64,000 nt of DNA from Exiguobacterium undae DSM 14481 (GCF_000620805.1 NZ_KK211187.1:2156398-2220397); one strand, 5' to 3'. Positions 10,241 through 19,132 are shown, counted from the first letter of the stretch. The notes: generated from the sequence alone by a model not told the origin. Program-made: numbers and translations.

Positions 10241-10329
10241 CAAAAAAAAAACGAAATGAGGGCGACCGATGTAAATCCATCTATTAATCCATCCACCAAC
10301 TAAATACGAACGATGTGGAGGTTTTTTAG

Positions 10330-11508
10330 ATGAACCGATTTACAACTTTACTGGTCAGCCAGTGGGTAGCGAATGCGGGAGATGCGCTCTACATCGTCGC
10401 GCTCATCGCTACCCTTTACCAACAAACGGGTCAAGCCAGTACAGCTGCCTTGTTTCCGATTGCCGTGACCGCAGGCATGACCATGAGCGGATTTTTCTTT
10501 GCTTCTCTTGCACGACGCTTTCGACATGCCTCCTTGCTGTTGTTCAGCCAACTGATTAAAACCATCACACTGGGAATGATCGTCTTTCTTGATCTTCCCC
10601 TTGCTTCTCTTCTCGTGTGCGTCGTTTGGATTGCGTTCCTCGATGGTTTTGCACGTCCCATCGAGAGCGCCTTCCTGCCTCGTATCACCGATGATTTACA
10701 AAAAGCCAACAGTTTGGTCCAAGGAACCAATCAAGTCGTCCAACTCGTGATGTGGCCGCTTGGAGCCATTTTCGTCAGTGTTGGTTCGCCGCATCTTGTT
10801 TTGATGATTTCCTTCGGCTTGTTTATCGGAGCGACTCTTTGGACAACGTTGTTTCATCGTCAAGTACGTCAACTGGCTGATCCGGTCGAAGATTCGGACG
10901 AATCGCCGACATTCCAATCCAGTTTTCGGTATACCCGCACACATCCGGCGGCCCGTCTCAATACGGCGTTACTCGGCATCGATGCGTTTGCGAGCACTGC
11001 CTGGATTTCAGCGTTGTTTCTTGTTTATATCGATACGCACCTCGCGCTGTCCGACAGCTGGTGGGGCATTCTCAATGCCTTTTACCTGCTGAGCATGATC
11101 GGCGGCAGTTACTGTATGCTCCGTCGCACGAAACGGACACCCTTGTTGCTGAGCAGTGTCCTATTATCGATTGGCGCGACCGCTCTTTTCGCCTCGGCGC
11201 CGCATGTCATGTTTGCCATCGTTGCCTGTATCGTACAAGGGGCAGCCAGTCAATTACGGGCCATTGACATGAATACCCGGTTACAGGAAGCTACACCCAT
11301 CGCCCGGTTACCTTACGTGTACAGCATGCAGCAAACCGTCTATACCCTCAGTTTTTGTCTTGGCAGTTTACTGTTTGGTCTGCTGGCGGACCGCTTGAAT
11401 ATCGAAATCGTGTACTGGATTGCCGCTGTCATCGCGCTGTTGATGCTTCCTTCGGCACGGCGGCTTCAACAATCCGTCCCCGCCTCCGCGGAACGCCACG
11501 TTTCGTAA
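10330..11508 (+). CDS. MFS transporter, 12-helix (efflux type)
   Basis: A 392-residue major facilitator protein with about 12 hydrophobic helices. Motif-A-like loops are degenerate (SLARRFRHASLLLF). The central cytoplasmic loop (about residues 178-200, acidic DPVEDSDESP) separates the two halves. The ribosome site TGGAGG precedes the ATG, and a strong TTGACA/TACAAT promoter lies 90 bases upstream. Family members export drugs or metabolites; no substrate-specific motif is visible. A hairpin at 11564 follows the gene. Confidence 0.85.
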   Translation: MNRFTTLLVSQWVANAGDALYIVALIATLYQQTGQASTAALFPIAVTAGMTMSGFFFASLARRFRHASLLLFSQLIKTITLGMIVFLDLPLASLLVCVVWIAFLDGFARPIESAFLPRITDDLQKANSLVQGTNQVVQLVMWPLGAIFVSVGSPHLVLMISFGLFIGATLWTTLFHRQVRQLADPVEDSDESPTFQSSFRYTRTHPAARLNTALLGIDAFASTAWISALFLVYIDTHLALSDSWWGILNAFYLLSMIGGSYCMLRRTKRTPLLLSSVLLSIGATALFASAPHVMFAIVACIVQGAASQLRAIDMNTRLQEATPIARLPYVYSMQQTVYTLSFCLGSLLFGLLADRLNIEIVYWIAAVIALLMLPSARRLQQSVPASAERHVS

Positions 11509-11563
11509 TCGATCCACGTTTTGCATACAATCCGGGGCTGACCTAAAAGTCAATCTCGACACA

Positions 11564-11600
11564 GATGAGGGTGGCAGATTACAAGTCTGCCACCCTCATC
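11564..11600. repeat. Perfect 15-bp hairpin, GGTGGCAGA/TCTGCCACC family
   Basis: GATGAGGGTGGCAGA pairs perfectly with TCTGCCACCCTCATC across a 7-base loop. No T-run follows on either strand. A second hairpin with the same GGTGGCAGA/TCTGCCACC core sits at 33963. It probably acts as a transcript end for the MFS gene, but it belongs to a repeated hairpin family. Confidence 0.6.
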
Positions 11601-11609
11601 TCGTAAAAG

Positions 11610-11824
11610 AAGAATTATTCGCTTCACGCAACTCCTACAGGAAAAAGCGCATTTTTGCGCTGTCAGAGACAAACAAGACCCGATTTCCTGCCTGAATGAG
11701 GCAGGAAAACTGGCTTGTGTCTCGCCTGAGGAAAGGGCGTGAAAAGACGAGTAATTCTTTTTTGAATCAGCCCCATTTTGTTTGACAGGAATTACTCGCT
11801 TGACGCAACTCTTTCAGCAAAAAG
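11610..11824. repeat. Structured intergenic repeat: full copy plus truncated direct copy
   Basis: The gap 11509-11852 holds a folded element. Outer arms AAGAATTATTCG..TTCACGC (11610-11629) and GCGTGAAAAGACGAGTAATTCTT (from 11737) are inverted repeats. Inside lie AGCGCA/TGCGCT (11646-11661), GAGACAAACAAG/CTTGTGTCTC (11666-11723) and TTTCCTGCCT/AGGCAGGAAA (11684-11708). A T-run ends it at 11763. A second partial copy of the first 36 bases lies at 11789-11824 with 31 of 36 identical. This is a MITE-like or ncRNA-like element; the layout recalls structured repeats scattered through Bacillaceae genomes (from memory, not checked). Confidence 0.6.
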
Positions 11825-11852
11825 TAAGCATTCTAAAATCCGAATTGGATTA

Positions 11853-12962
11853 TCAACCCCTTATCCGCAAGACAAACATCATTCCGAGTCCCAGCAACAG
11901 ACCGGTCAGACCGAGGTAAAAGTACGCCCCGTTTAAGCCGATCGTCTGGCTGATATGCCCGAAACCGAGTCCTGCCGCCATCGTCGCGAGACTCTCGACG
12001 AACGAGACCGTCGAACTGCCGGTCGCCCGACGTCCATCCGGCAAACAGTCTTGCAGAAACGTCGTCAAAACAGGTTCCGACCATCCGTAGATCAAAAAAA
12101 TACCGATTAGCAGCAATACCGACCAACGGCCTTCGATCACGGCGAGCAGAATGATTCCACTCATATACAACAGCAACCAATAACACAGAACCGTATACGG
12201 ACGTGTTGGTTTCGGCAACAGATTACCCATTCCCTGAGCCGTCATCAAGCTGATCAGAATGATACCAAACCATGAAACGGCAATCCCCTGATCCCGGACA
12301 TACAGTTGCCAAAACTCATCTAAAAAGGTGATCGTCGTACCAAACATGACGGTGAACAAGACAATCCGGACAAACGCCGGGATTTTCAAGAGACGATTCC
12401 ATCCACTGTCATTCGTTCGTTCGGTCGCCGGCCGTGCACTGTGTGTGTCCGACAAAAGACAACTCGCCAGTACCGCACAGACCAAAAAACCGAAGGAAAG
12501 ATAATAATGGGTAATCAAATCAAACGATTGTGCGAGCCACGCTCCCAGCAGAGCGGCCCCGCCTGCCGTCCCGAGACCAACCGCGTTCATTCGCCCGACC
12601 GTCTGCTCAAACCGATCACTTGCCCCCGTCTGTTGCATCGACTCGTACAACAACGCGTCTTCCGTCCCGCTGATGGCAGCTGTTCCGATTCCCGCCAGCA
12701 CCATTGCGAATAAAAAGGACGACAGACTAAAGGCATGCAGCAGAACAAGAAACGAGAGGCACTCAAACGACGTACCGATGATCATGCCCATCTTACGACC
12801 AAACCGGTCAACTATCAGACCAAATGGAATTTCCAACACGACCAGTGTTAACGCAAAAACGATTTCCGCGTAGATGACATCTTGAATCGTCATTCCGCGT
12901 TGCTCCCAAAACAACCGCTCGATGACATAGGCTGGAATACAAGCTGTCGCAAAACGAATCAA
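11853..12962 (-). CDS. MFS transporter, start codon uncertain
   Basis: A 369-residue MFS protein with motif A FGLIVDRFGRKMGM (near residue 55) and about 12 helices. The frame has no ATG near its N-terminus: the first usable codon is TTG at 12962 with no ribosome site. The frame stays open only to a stop at 12996-12998, and the intervening codons (RRNIRILYLIRFA) read like a normal MFS first helix. Translation may begin at a rare codon, or a mutation may have removed the true start. A B. subtilis-style drug or sugar efflux role is only a guess. Confidence 0.72.
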   Translation of the reverse strand: MIRFATACIPAYVIERLFWEQRGMTIQDVIYAEIVFALTLVVLEIPFGLIVDRFGRKMGMIIGTSFECLSFLVLLHAFSLSSFLFAMVLAGIGTAAISGTEDALLYESMQQTGASDRFEQTVGRMNAVGLGTAGGAALLGAWLAQSFDLITHYYLSFGFLVCAVLASCLLSDTHSARPATERTNDSGWNRLLKIPAFVRIVLFTVMFGTTITFLDEFWQLYVRDQGIAVSWFGIILISLMTAQGMGNLLPKPTRPYTVLCYWLLLYMSGIILLAVIEGRWSVLLLIGIFLIYGWSEPVLTTFLQDCLPDGRRATGSSTVSFVESLATMAAGLGFGHISQTIGLNGAYFYLGLTGLLLGLGMMFVLRIRG

Positions 12963-13107
12963 GTAAAGAATCCGGATATTTCGACGTAACCCGACTTAAC
13001 AAGGAGGACGGACAGGGTTCATTTAAAACAGCTCCTTTTCTGAATAGAGTGAGTGCTTTCTTACCAATCATTTTCCCGTTTCCATCGCCTTACAATCCAC
13101 TTTCGTT

Positions 13108-13153
13108 GTCCAAAACAAAAGACAGTGTGTTCCGGGGAACCCACTGTCTTTGC
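13108..13153 (-). terminator. Terminator of the histidine kinase gene
   Basis: AAAGACAGTG (13118-13127) pairs with CACTGTCTTT (13142-13151). On the minus strand the hairpin is followed by a U-rich TTTTGTTTTGG. It lies 12 bases past the kinase stop codon. Confidence 0.8.
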
Positions 13154-13164
13154 TGTACGCATCA

Positions 13165-15753
13165 TTATTTGTGTTTTCGAAGATGGTCGTTTGATGATAA
13201 AGGTGCTTCCACGATTTCTTCAAGCGATACCTCTGCTTGAACGAACGGCAGTTCGACTGTAAAGACCGAACCCTTCCCTTCCGTCGATTCCACATGGATC
13301 AATCCTTCGTGTGCCCGGACGATTTCTTGACAAATCGCCAGACCAAGACCGGTCCCGCCGATTTTCCGGCTGTCGGAGTTATCGACCCGATAAAACTTAC
13401 CAAACAGCTCCGGTAACGCCTGACGCGGAATACCGATCCCTTCATCCGAAACCGTGACCCGTAACCGATCGTCTAATTCCTCAAGTCGTAACTCCACCTG
13501 TCCGCCGTCCGGTGAATACTTGATGGCGTTATTGATCAGGTTTCCAAACAGTTGCCGCATCTTCGCTTCGTCCGCTTCAACCTGTCGTACTGGTGCATCG
13601 CCCGTCTCGAGACTCAATTGGTGATGTGTCGCAGAACCGGCTTGGAATTCGGCTACTTCTTGGATCAAGTTCGCCAGGTCAAGCTCCTTGAAATGATACT
13701 GCTGTTGACTCGATTCCATCCGCTGAACATCGAGGAAATCATTCACGAGACTCGTCAGACGTTGTGTCTCGGTATGAATCGTCGTCAAGTAGCGTTGTTG
13801 TCGAGCCGCCGGCAAATCTTTCGCCAGCATCAATTCCGTGTAGCCGAAGATCGAGGCGAGTGGTGTCCGCAGTTCATGGGAGACCGTCGATACGAATTCC
13901 GACTTCATCCGATCGATTCCCGTCTCAATCGTCACATCGCGTAAGACGAGCATCGTTCCGCGGAATCGTCCGCCGTAATCGATGCCTTCCGCATAGACAT
14001 GAACAAACCGTTCTTCTTTATTCAGAGATAATGACAATCCTTCCGTCGGGATCTCATGACTGCATACGCGGTCCATATAATCCAAGAACGCTTCATGTTG
14101 GTCGACTTGAACGGCCAACTCTTCGATCTTGACATCCAGCGTCATCAAACCGTCATCGTTGAACTGATCATGTGCCGGGTGGTGGAACAACGCCAACAAT
14201 GGTTTATTGGCAAAGATTTTTCCGCCTTCGATGTAGATGACGGCTTCCCGGATCGAGTGCAACAGTTTCGACGTTTTTTCACGTTCCCGTTCGATTTCAT
14301 CAAATACCCGCATCCGCAGAAGCGACAATGCCAATTGACGTGAGAACGACCAAATTTCTTCCGTCTGATCGTCGTTAAATTGATCACGGTAACGAACAAG
14401 ATAAATACTTGCAATCATCGTATTTGTCGCCGGATCCATGACCGGGACGACCGTTTCATACATGCTGTATGGATACGGAAGCGGATGATCGCTCGTAACC
14501 TGTTTCGTCGACCGGACAGCCCGTTTGTGCATGCGCGCCCGCTCGAGCAAGGACATCGAGGACGTCAAGAGTTTACGTTCCTGATCAACAGTCATCCCGT
14601 AAGAGACGATATCCGTATAGCGGTCTTCCTCAAGGAAGACGATTGCCCCCAATTCGGCATCCGTGATTGTAATCAACTTCTCGATGATCGCCGGATAGGC
14701 CGTCAATGTTTCGCGTGACGCGAGGGTTTCCGTCAGTTCGTTCCGGTAACGCAAATGGGTTTCATTCCGTAACGTGATATCAAGGGCTTCTTCCAGCTCT
14801 TCTTGTTGGGTTTGCAACTCTTCTTGTTGCGCGACCAATTCTTCCTGCTGAATTTGCAGTTCGTCGTTACTGGAGACAAGTTGCATTTTTTGGGTGGAAA
14901 TCGCCGCCGCCATTTGATTAAACGTCGTCGTCAATTCCCCGATTTCATCTCGTTCGTTCACGACAGGGATTGGTGTAGCGTCTTCCCCTTTGGCCAATCG
15001 ACTGCTTTCGCGGTTCAGTTGGCGCAACTGTCCCGTCAACTTCGACACGAACGGGCGAACAAGTAAGGCAATGATGAGTAACAGCACTGCTAAATTGATG
15101 AAGCCCAGCACCTGTGACGCATTCACTTGTTTTCCGAGTTTGTCTTGTGCCGCCAACTCTTGTTGATTTAATGAGTTCCGATAATCTGTAAAGACCGTTT
15201 CCATGTCGACGATGCTCGAGCTCATATCAGCCGCACTTTTCGTCTTGATGTTGAATTTCCGGTCCGGATCCAGTTGCGGTGCCTGTGTCACTTTTCCAAG
15301 CGTCGCCATCTGCAGGAACGGTTCGGTGACGTCACCGTCTTTTTTAGCCGCAACATAGTTCGTCAAGCTGGGCATGACGCGTTCTGTATAGGCACTATAA
15401 AGCGCCCGGGCATCCGTTGCATATTGTTCTTCTTCTTTAAAACGCGCATTTTTTTCGAACCACGTTGTCTGGCGATTGATGGCGTCTTTTTTCCGTTCGA
15501 TTTCTTCAAGCATCTCCTCATCACCTAGCAGGACGAATCCACGCATTTCGTATTGAAGACTCTGCCAGGATTCGTATAAGTTCGTCGCTCGTGTGCGATG
15601 ATCATTCAACGTCAACAGTTCCTGACGCGAATCCTGCACTTGATTTTTCGTATAAAAGTAAACACCGGCTGAGGTCAGCACGAGTGTCAGAATAATCATA
15701 TAGAAGGCGAACATAATTTGGCGTCCAATCGTACGATTAAGCCATGATTTCAT
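13165..15753 (-). CDS. Orphan sensor histidine kinase, CHASE3-like/HAMP/GAF/PAS
   Basis: An 862-residue membrane kinase. Transmembrane helix 1 is at about 12-33, an extracytoplasmic CHASE3-like helical sensor (ESWQSLQYEMRGFVLLGDEE) runs to about 213, and helix 2 lies at about 214-234. A HAMP domain and then a Gln/Glu-rich coiled coil follow (repeats of QQEELxxQQEEL, about 290-330). After these come a GAF-like domain (about 345-500), a PAS-like domain, the HisKA dimer helix with phospho-acceptor H626 (SHELRTPLA), and the HATPase domain with N-box NLINNAIKYSPDGG, G1 DEGIGIP and G2 GGTGLGLAI. No response regulator gene is adjacent, so it probably signals to a distant partner. The signal is unknown. 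A GGGGGATC ribosome site precedes the ATG. Confidence 0.9.
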   Translation of the reverse strand: MKSWLNRTIGRQIMFAFYMIILTLVLTSAGVYFYTKNQVQDSRQELLTLNDHRTRATNLYESWQSLQYEMRGFVLLGDEEMLEEIERKKDAINRQTTWFEKNARFKEEEQYATDARALYSAYTERVMPSLTNYVAAKKDGDVTEPFLQMATLGKVTQAPQLDPDRKFNIKTKSAADMSSSIVDMETVFTDYRNSLNQQELAAQDKLGKQVNASQVLGFINLAVLLLIIALLVRPFVSKLTGQLRQLNRESSRLAKGEDATPIPVVNERDEIGELTTTFNQMAAAISTQKMQLVSSNDELQIQQEELVAQQEELQTQQEELEEALDITLRNETHLRYRNELTETLASRETLTAYPAIIEKLITITDAELGAIVFLEEDRYTDIVSYGMTVDQERKLLTSSMSLLERARMHKRAVRSTKQVTSDHPLPYPYSMYETVVPVMDPATNTMIASIYLVRYRDQFNDDQTEEIWSFSRQLALSLLRMRVFDEIEREREKTSKLLHSIREAVIYIEGGKIFANKPLLALFHHPAHDQFNDDGLMTLDVKIEELAVQVDQHEAFLDYMDRVCSHEIPTEGLSLSLNKEERFVHVYAEGIDYGGRFRGTMLVLRDVTIETGIDRMKSEFVSTVSHELRTPLASIFGYTELMLAKDLPAARQQRYLTTIHTETQRLTSLVNDFLDVQRMESSQQQYHFKELDLANLIQEVAEFQAGSATHHQLSLETGDAPVRQVEADEAKMRQLFGNLINNAIKYSPDGGQVELRLEELDDRLRVTVSDEGIGIPRQALPELFGKFYRVDNSDSRKIGGTGLGLAICQEIVRAHEGLIHVESTEGKGSVFTVELPFVQAEVSLEEIVEAPLSSNDHLRKHK

Positions 15754-15848
15754 CTATTGATCCCCCTCTATCGTGTCATTGTTACACAATTTTTTCGTTT
15801 CTAAACTCTATTTTAAAGGTTTTTTATTGAATTCCACTAAATATGCTC

Positions 15849-15918
15849 AAAAAAGACCGCTTTTCATCTAACTTTAATCTAAACGGTTGTATGTTACAAA
15901 CAGATGTCGGAAAAGCGG
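15849..15918 (-). other. Large-loop hairpin with U-run upstream of the kinase
   Basis: CCGCTTTTC (15857-15865) pairs with GAAAAGCGG (15910-15918), flanking ATC/GAT adds to the stem, and the minus-strand product ends in TTTTTT. It lies in the 230-base gap 15754-15985 behind another terminator, so it could end a short independent RNA or act as a kinase leader. Nothing else is evident in this gap. Confidence 0.4.
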
Positions 15919-15950
15919 GGTTTTATTCTTCTCGTGATGGAATTTGATAC

Positions 15951-15979
15951 AAAAAGCCCACTCCGATGAACGGGTGGGC
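15951..15979 (-). terminator. Terminator of the topB-linked operon
   Basis: GCCCAC pairs with GTGGGC, and the minus-strand transcript then ends in TTTTT. It is located immediately after the stop at 15986. Confidence 0.75.
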
Positions 15980-15985
15980 AACGAT

Positions 15986-16528
15986 TTAAACATTCGAATG
16001 ATTGGAATTTTGATGATCTGCGTGGTGCTGGTCGATATGCATCTGATGATGATCGTGGTGTGGGCTCGCATGACGACGGACCGGTTGCTCATCCGCTAAT
16101 GGATCGCCTTCAAGCAGACCAAGTCGTGCATATTGCGCCAGAATGCCTTGTTTGGTTGTTCCTTCGATTAGATCCGTCTGTTGAATCAGCGCCAAAATTC
16201 CTTTTGCGAGACGAACCGGTTCCAAATTCGTCTTTTCAACCGGAAATACCGACAAGGAACGGATGTATGTCAAATAGTCTTGGGCACCCGATTCCGATGG
16301 TGTTACGAGTTGTGACGCATGATGCCGGAGTGATGTCGTGATTCCGTTCGTCGAAATTCCTTTTGAGGCCGATGAAATCAATGAAATCACGATAACGGAA
16401 AGCATCAGAACAAAAAAGATGACCATGAAAACCGGCATTCCGGCAAAAAAACCATCCCCGCCTTCTTCGAATGTCATGTCGTCGATTTCCGACAGCGATG
16501 CAAGGGTACGGATTCCAAATTCTCTCAT
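15986..16528 (-). CDS. Unrecognised single-pass membrane protein with His-rich tail
   Basis: A 180-residue protein I do not recognise. An acidic N-terminus (EIDDMTFEEGGDGFF) is followed by one strong transmembrane helix at about 32-54 (MPVFMVIFFVLMLSVIVISLI). A short cytoplasmic region with helical character (residues 60-145) comes next. The last 30 residues contain ten histidines (HH, HDHH, DQHHADH clusters), suggestive of metal binding. It is the last gene after topB and the 138-residue gene. AGGAGGG lies in front of its ATG, at the foot of a 10-bp hairpin. A metal-sensing or metal-chaperone role is possible but unproven. Confidence 0.7.
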   Translation of the reverse strand: MREFGIRTLASLSEIDDMTFEEGGDGFFAGMPVFMVIFFVLMLSVIVISLISSASKGISTNGITTSLRHHASQLVTPSESGAQDYLTYIRSLSVFPVEKTNLEPVRLAKGILALIQQTDLIEGTTKQGILAQYARLGLLEGDPLADEQPVRRHASPHHDHHQMHIDQHHADHQNSNHSNV

Positions 16529-16540
16529 TCAAATTCCCTC

Positions 16541-16579
16541 CTGTTTGATTTGATTAACTTACTTACGCAAATCAAACAG
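16541..16579 (-). promoter_or_regulatory. Hairpin abutting the ribosome site of the His-rich gene
   Basis: CTGTTTGATT pairs perfectly with AATCAAACAG; on the minus strand the 3' arm runs straight into AGGAGGG. It could affect translation or mRNA ends. Confidence 0.4.
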
Positions 16580-16598
16580 TCCAGGTTCCGGTTTAAAA

Positions 16599-17015
16599 TC
16601 AGTTTTCCAGTAACACTTCCGCATTAAACCAATCTTCCACAAACAACGAACCGTTCGGTGCATCAATCTGATAGGAATAAAGAACAGCAAAATCACCGTC
16701 TGTCATCATCGGCAACGTCAGTTCACGCAAAACCGCTTTGACTTCCTCGGTCATCTCGGCTTCGTATCGGACAAATCCATCCTCCCGGGTTTCCTGTTCC
16801 GTCAAATACGGCATCAATAAGGTTTTACCAAACGATTGTGGATCATCAATGACTTCTGCTGTCACACCAAATAACTCTTCCGCCTCCAAAATCAACTCGT
16901 CCGCCGGTCCGACCGTCACTTCGTTTGGAAACCAGACGGTCAAGCGTGTCCCTTCCTTCAAAAAACGTTCAAACATCGGGATAAATGTTTGGTTCTCCAT
17001 CAAATCGTAATGCAT
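16599..17015 (-). CDS. Conserved-looking acidic cytoplasmic protein, unknown
   Basis: A 138-residue soluble protein with no signal peptide or membrane segment, rich in Glu and Asp. I cannot assign a family. Its ATG overlaps the topB stop by one base (TGATG), so translation is coupled to topB. It therefore probably belongs functionally with topoisomerase III or is co-expressed for convenience. The mixture of short beta-prone segments (RLTVWFPNEVTV, FAVLYSYQID) and helices suggests a small alpha/beta fold. Confidence 0.72.
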   Translation of the reverse strand: MHYDLMENQTFIPMFERFLKEGTRLTVWFPNEVTVGPADELILEAEELFGVTAEVIDDPQSFGKTLLMPYLTEQETREDGFVRYEAEMTEEVKAVLRELTLPMMTDGDFAVLYSYQIDAPNGSLFVEDWFNAEVLLEN

Positions 17016-19132
17016 CAGGCTTCTCCCTTCACGAATTCAAATTTTAGCTGGTTTTGTTCGAGGTATAACATCGCCCGGAACGTCCGTCCGTTCTTTTTCA
17101 TGTCCAGTGGTTTCGTTTTTTCGTGTGCCAACACCTTTTTCAGTTCTGCTTGCGTCAGGCGGGCACCGAGAATTGTTTTCGGTAACGTAAAACCACAGTT
17201 CTTTTTCTGATAGGCACTGCAACCGTAGAATTTTCCGCGATCGAGTAATTCCGCCTGACAGACCGGACAGATCCCAACAGGACGGTTTGTCGCGCCCCGT
17301 GCCCGCTTCGCCGGCACTTGCGTCGGATCCACTTCGAGTTGTTCGACACGTGTTTTGGCATCTTCGACGAGATGTTGTGACAGCTTTTTAGCCTGTTCGA
17401 CGAACTGCGCTGCCGAGGCCTCACCTTTCCCGATTTGGTCGAGCCGGCTTTCCCATTTTGCGGTCATCTCCGGCGAGGCAAGGATACTTCCGCTGACGGC
17501 TTCAATTAAAATTCGTCCCTTCGCCGTCGGGTGAATTTCTTTTTTCTTGACCTGAATGTACTCACGTCGCTTCAGCCCATCAATGATGCCGGCTCGGGTC
17601 GCCTCCGTTCCCAGCCCCTCGATTTCCTTCATGATTGCTTGCAGTTCATTTTCGAGGACCTTCCCGGCCGTTTTCATGCCGAGAATCAACGTTCCTTCGG
17701 TATACCGTTTAGGTGGTTCCGTTTGTTTCTCAAGCAACTTCGCACTTTTAATCGGCACCTGTTGTCCGATTTCGACCACCGGTAAATCCAGTTCCTTCGC
17801 TTCGATCTGCAGCACACGTTTGAATCCGAGTTCCAGCGACCGGCTGCCTTTCGTGATGAACCGGTCCTGCTCCCGCTGCGTAACGATCTCCGTTTTCTCG
17901 GAACGGGCATCCGGGGCAAAGGCGGCTAGAAAACGGCGAACGATCAAATCATAGACCTGCGCATCACGGCCCGACAATTTAGCGACTGCTCCGGCTTCTT
18001 CCGTCGGAATGATTGCATAGTGGTCACTGACTTTCGCCGAGTTGACATACCGTTTATTCGTCGCCGGATTTTTGGTCAGGACGTCGGTCAGTTCCGCATA
18101 CTCCGGTTGTTTGAGAAGACGTTTTAAAATCGACGGAAACTGGCTGGCTTCGTCTTTTGAGACAAACGATGAGTCCGTCCGGGGATAACTGATCCAGCCT
18201 CGGATATAGAGTTTTTGGGCAATATCCAGCGTTTCTTTTGCCCCTAGACCAAAGCGTCGGCTCGCTTCCGTCTGTAATAAAGACAGACTGAACCAAAACG
18301 GCGGCTTTTCGACCTGTTCCGTTTTCTCGACTGTGGCAATGATGCCTGTTCCCTTCGTCCGGGCTGCAATCGCCTCTGCCAGTTCACGGTCTGTAATCTT
18401 CGTCTGTTTTTTCGCATTGATGTACTTGCCTTTATATCGCGTGAAATCCGCTTCGACTTCAAAAAACGTTTCCGGTCGGAAGTTTTCAATCTGTTTTTCA
18501 CGTTCGACGATCAAGGATAACGTCGGGGTCTGGACCCGTCCTAACGAAAAGACATCGGCAATTCCTTTTTTCTTGAGCAAGGTCGTATAGGCACGCGAGG
18601 CGTTCATCCCGATCAGCCAGTCGGCACAGGCCCGGCTCATCGCTTCATGAAACAGATTTTCTGTTTCTTTTCCGTCGAGCAGATTGGCAAATCCATGGTC
18701 GACGGCTTGCGGAGTCAGACTCGATATCCAGAGTCGTTGGAGTGGCTTGGCATTATTCGCAAGGCGAAGAATCAGCCGGACAATTGCCTCTCCCTCTCGC
18801 TCGGCATCCGATGCTATAATGATGGAAGTTGTCGTCCGCTCATTTAACAATTTCTTGATCACTTGGAATGCCTTGCTTTTCCCACGCGACAGGCGGTAAT
18901 CAAACCGTTCGGGAATGATCGGAAGATGGTCATAGTTCCACCGTTTCCACTTGGCATCATAATGCGCCGGTTCCTGCAGTTCACATAAATGTCCGACCGC
19001 GTACGCCAGTTTGGCACCCGCCGGAAAACGATCGCACGGCTTAATTTCAATGTATCCGTCCCGCTTGACCGATGGATATGGCGCTGCGAGTTTTTCAGCT
19101 TGTTTTGGTTTTTCCGCAATGATTAATTGCAT
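17015..19132 (-). CDS. topB: DNA topoisomerase III
   Basis: A 705-residue type IA topoisomerase that relaxes and decatenates DNA through a 5'-phosphotyrosine intermediate. The N-terminal Toprim domain begins LIIAEKPKQAEKLA with the acidic ASDAEREGEAI motif near residue 110. The active-site tyrosine is Y316 in GWISYPRTDSSFV. The C-terminus contains a CPVCQAELLDRGKFYGCSAY zinc-ribbon-like motif and a repeat of the topo C-terminal domain, as in Bacillus TopB (about 727 residues). It is divergent from the EamA gene and followed by a coupled 138-residue gene. Confidence 0.97.
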   Translation of the reverse strand: MQLIIAEKPKQAEKLAAPYPSVKRDGYIEIKPCDRFPAGAKLAYAVGHLCELQEPAHYDAKWKRWNYDHLPIIPERFDYRLSRGKSKAFQVIKKLLNERTTTSIIIASDAEREGEAIVRLILRLANNAKPLQRLWISSLTPQAVDHGFANLLDGKETENLFHEAMSRACADWLIGMNASRAYTTLLKKKGIADVFSLGRVQTPTLSLIVEREKQIENFRPETFFEVEADFTRYKGKYINAKKQTKITDRELAEAIAARTKGTGIIATVEKTEQVEKPPFWFSLSLLQTEASRRFGLGAKETLDIAQKLYIRGWISYPRTDSSFVSKDEASQFPSILKRLLKQPEYAELTDVLTKNPATNKRYVNSAKVSDHYAIIPTEEAGAVAKLSGRDAQVYDLIVRRFLAAFAPDARSEKTEIVTQREQDRFITKGSRSLELGFKRVLQIEAKELDLPVVEIGQQVPIKSAKLLEKQTEPPKRYTEGTLILGMKTAGKVLENELQAIMKEIEGLGTEATRAGIIDGLKRREYIQVKKKEIHPTAKGRILIEAVSGSILASPEMTAKWESRLDQIGKGEASAAQFVEQAKKLSQHLVEDAKTRVEQLEVDPTQVPAKRARGATNRPVGICPVCQAELLDRGKFYGCSAYQKKNCGFTLPKTILGARLTQAELKKVLAHEKTKPLDMKKNGRTFRAMLYLEQNQLKFEFVKGEA

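Noticed and set aside
10256-10303. A 15-codon ORF in the leader of the MFS gene (MRATDVNPSINPSTN), which could be an attenuator peptide.
   Set aside because: It has no ribosome site, only an A-run before it, and no terminator or antiterminator hairpins follow before the MFS start.
11728-11736. GAGGAAAG-like motif suggesting RNase P RNA.
   Set aside because: The element is about 150 bases, lacks the other conserved RNase P segments, and the motif is too short to be meaningful.
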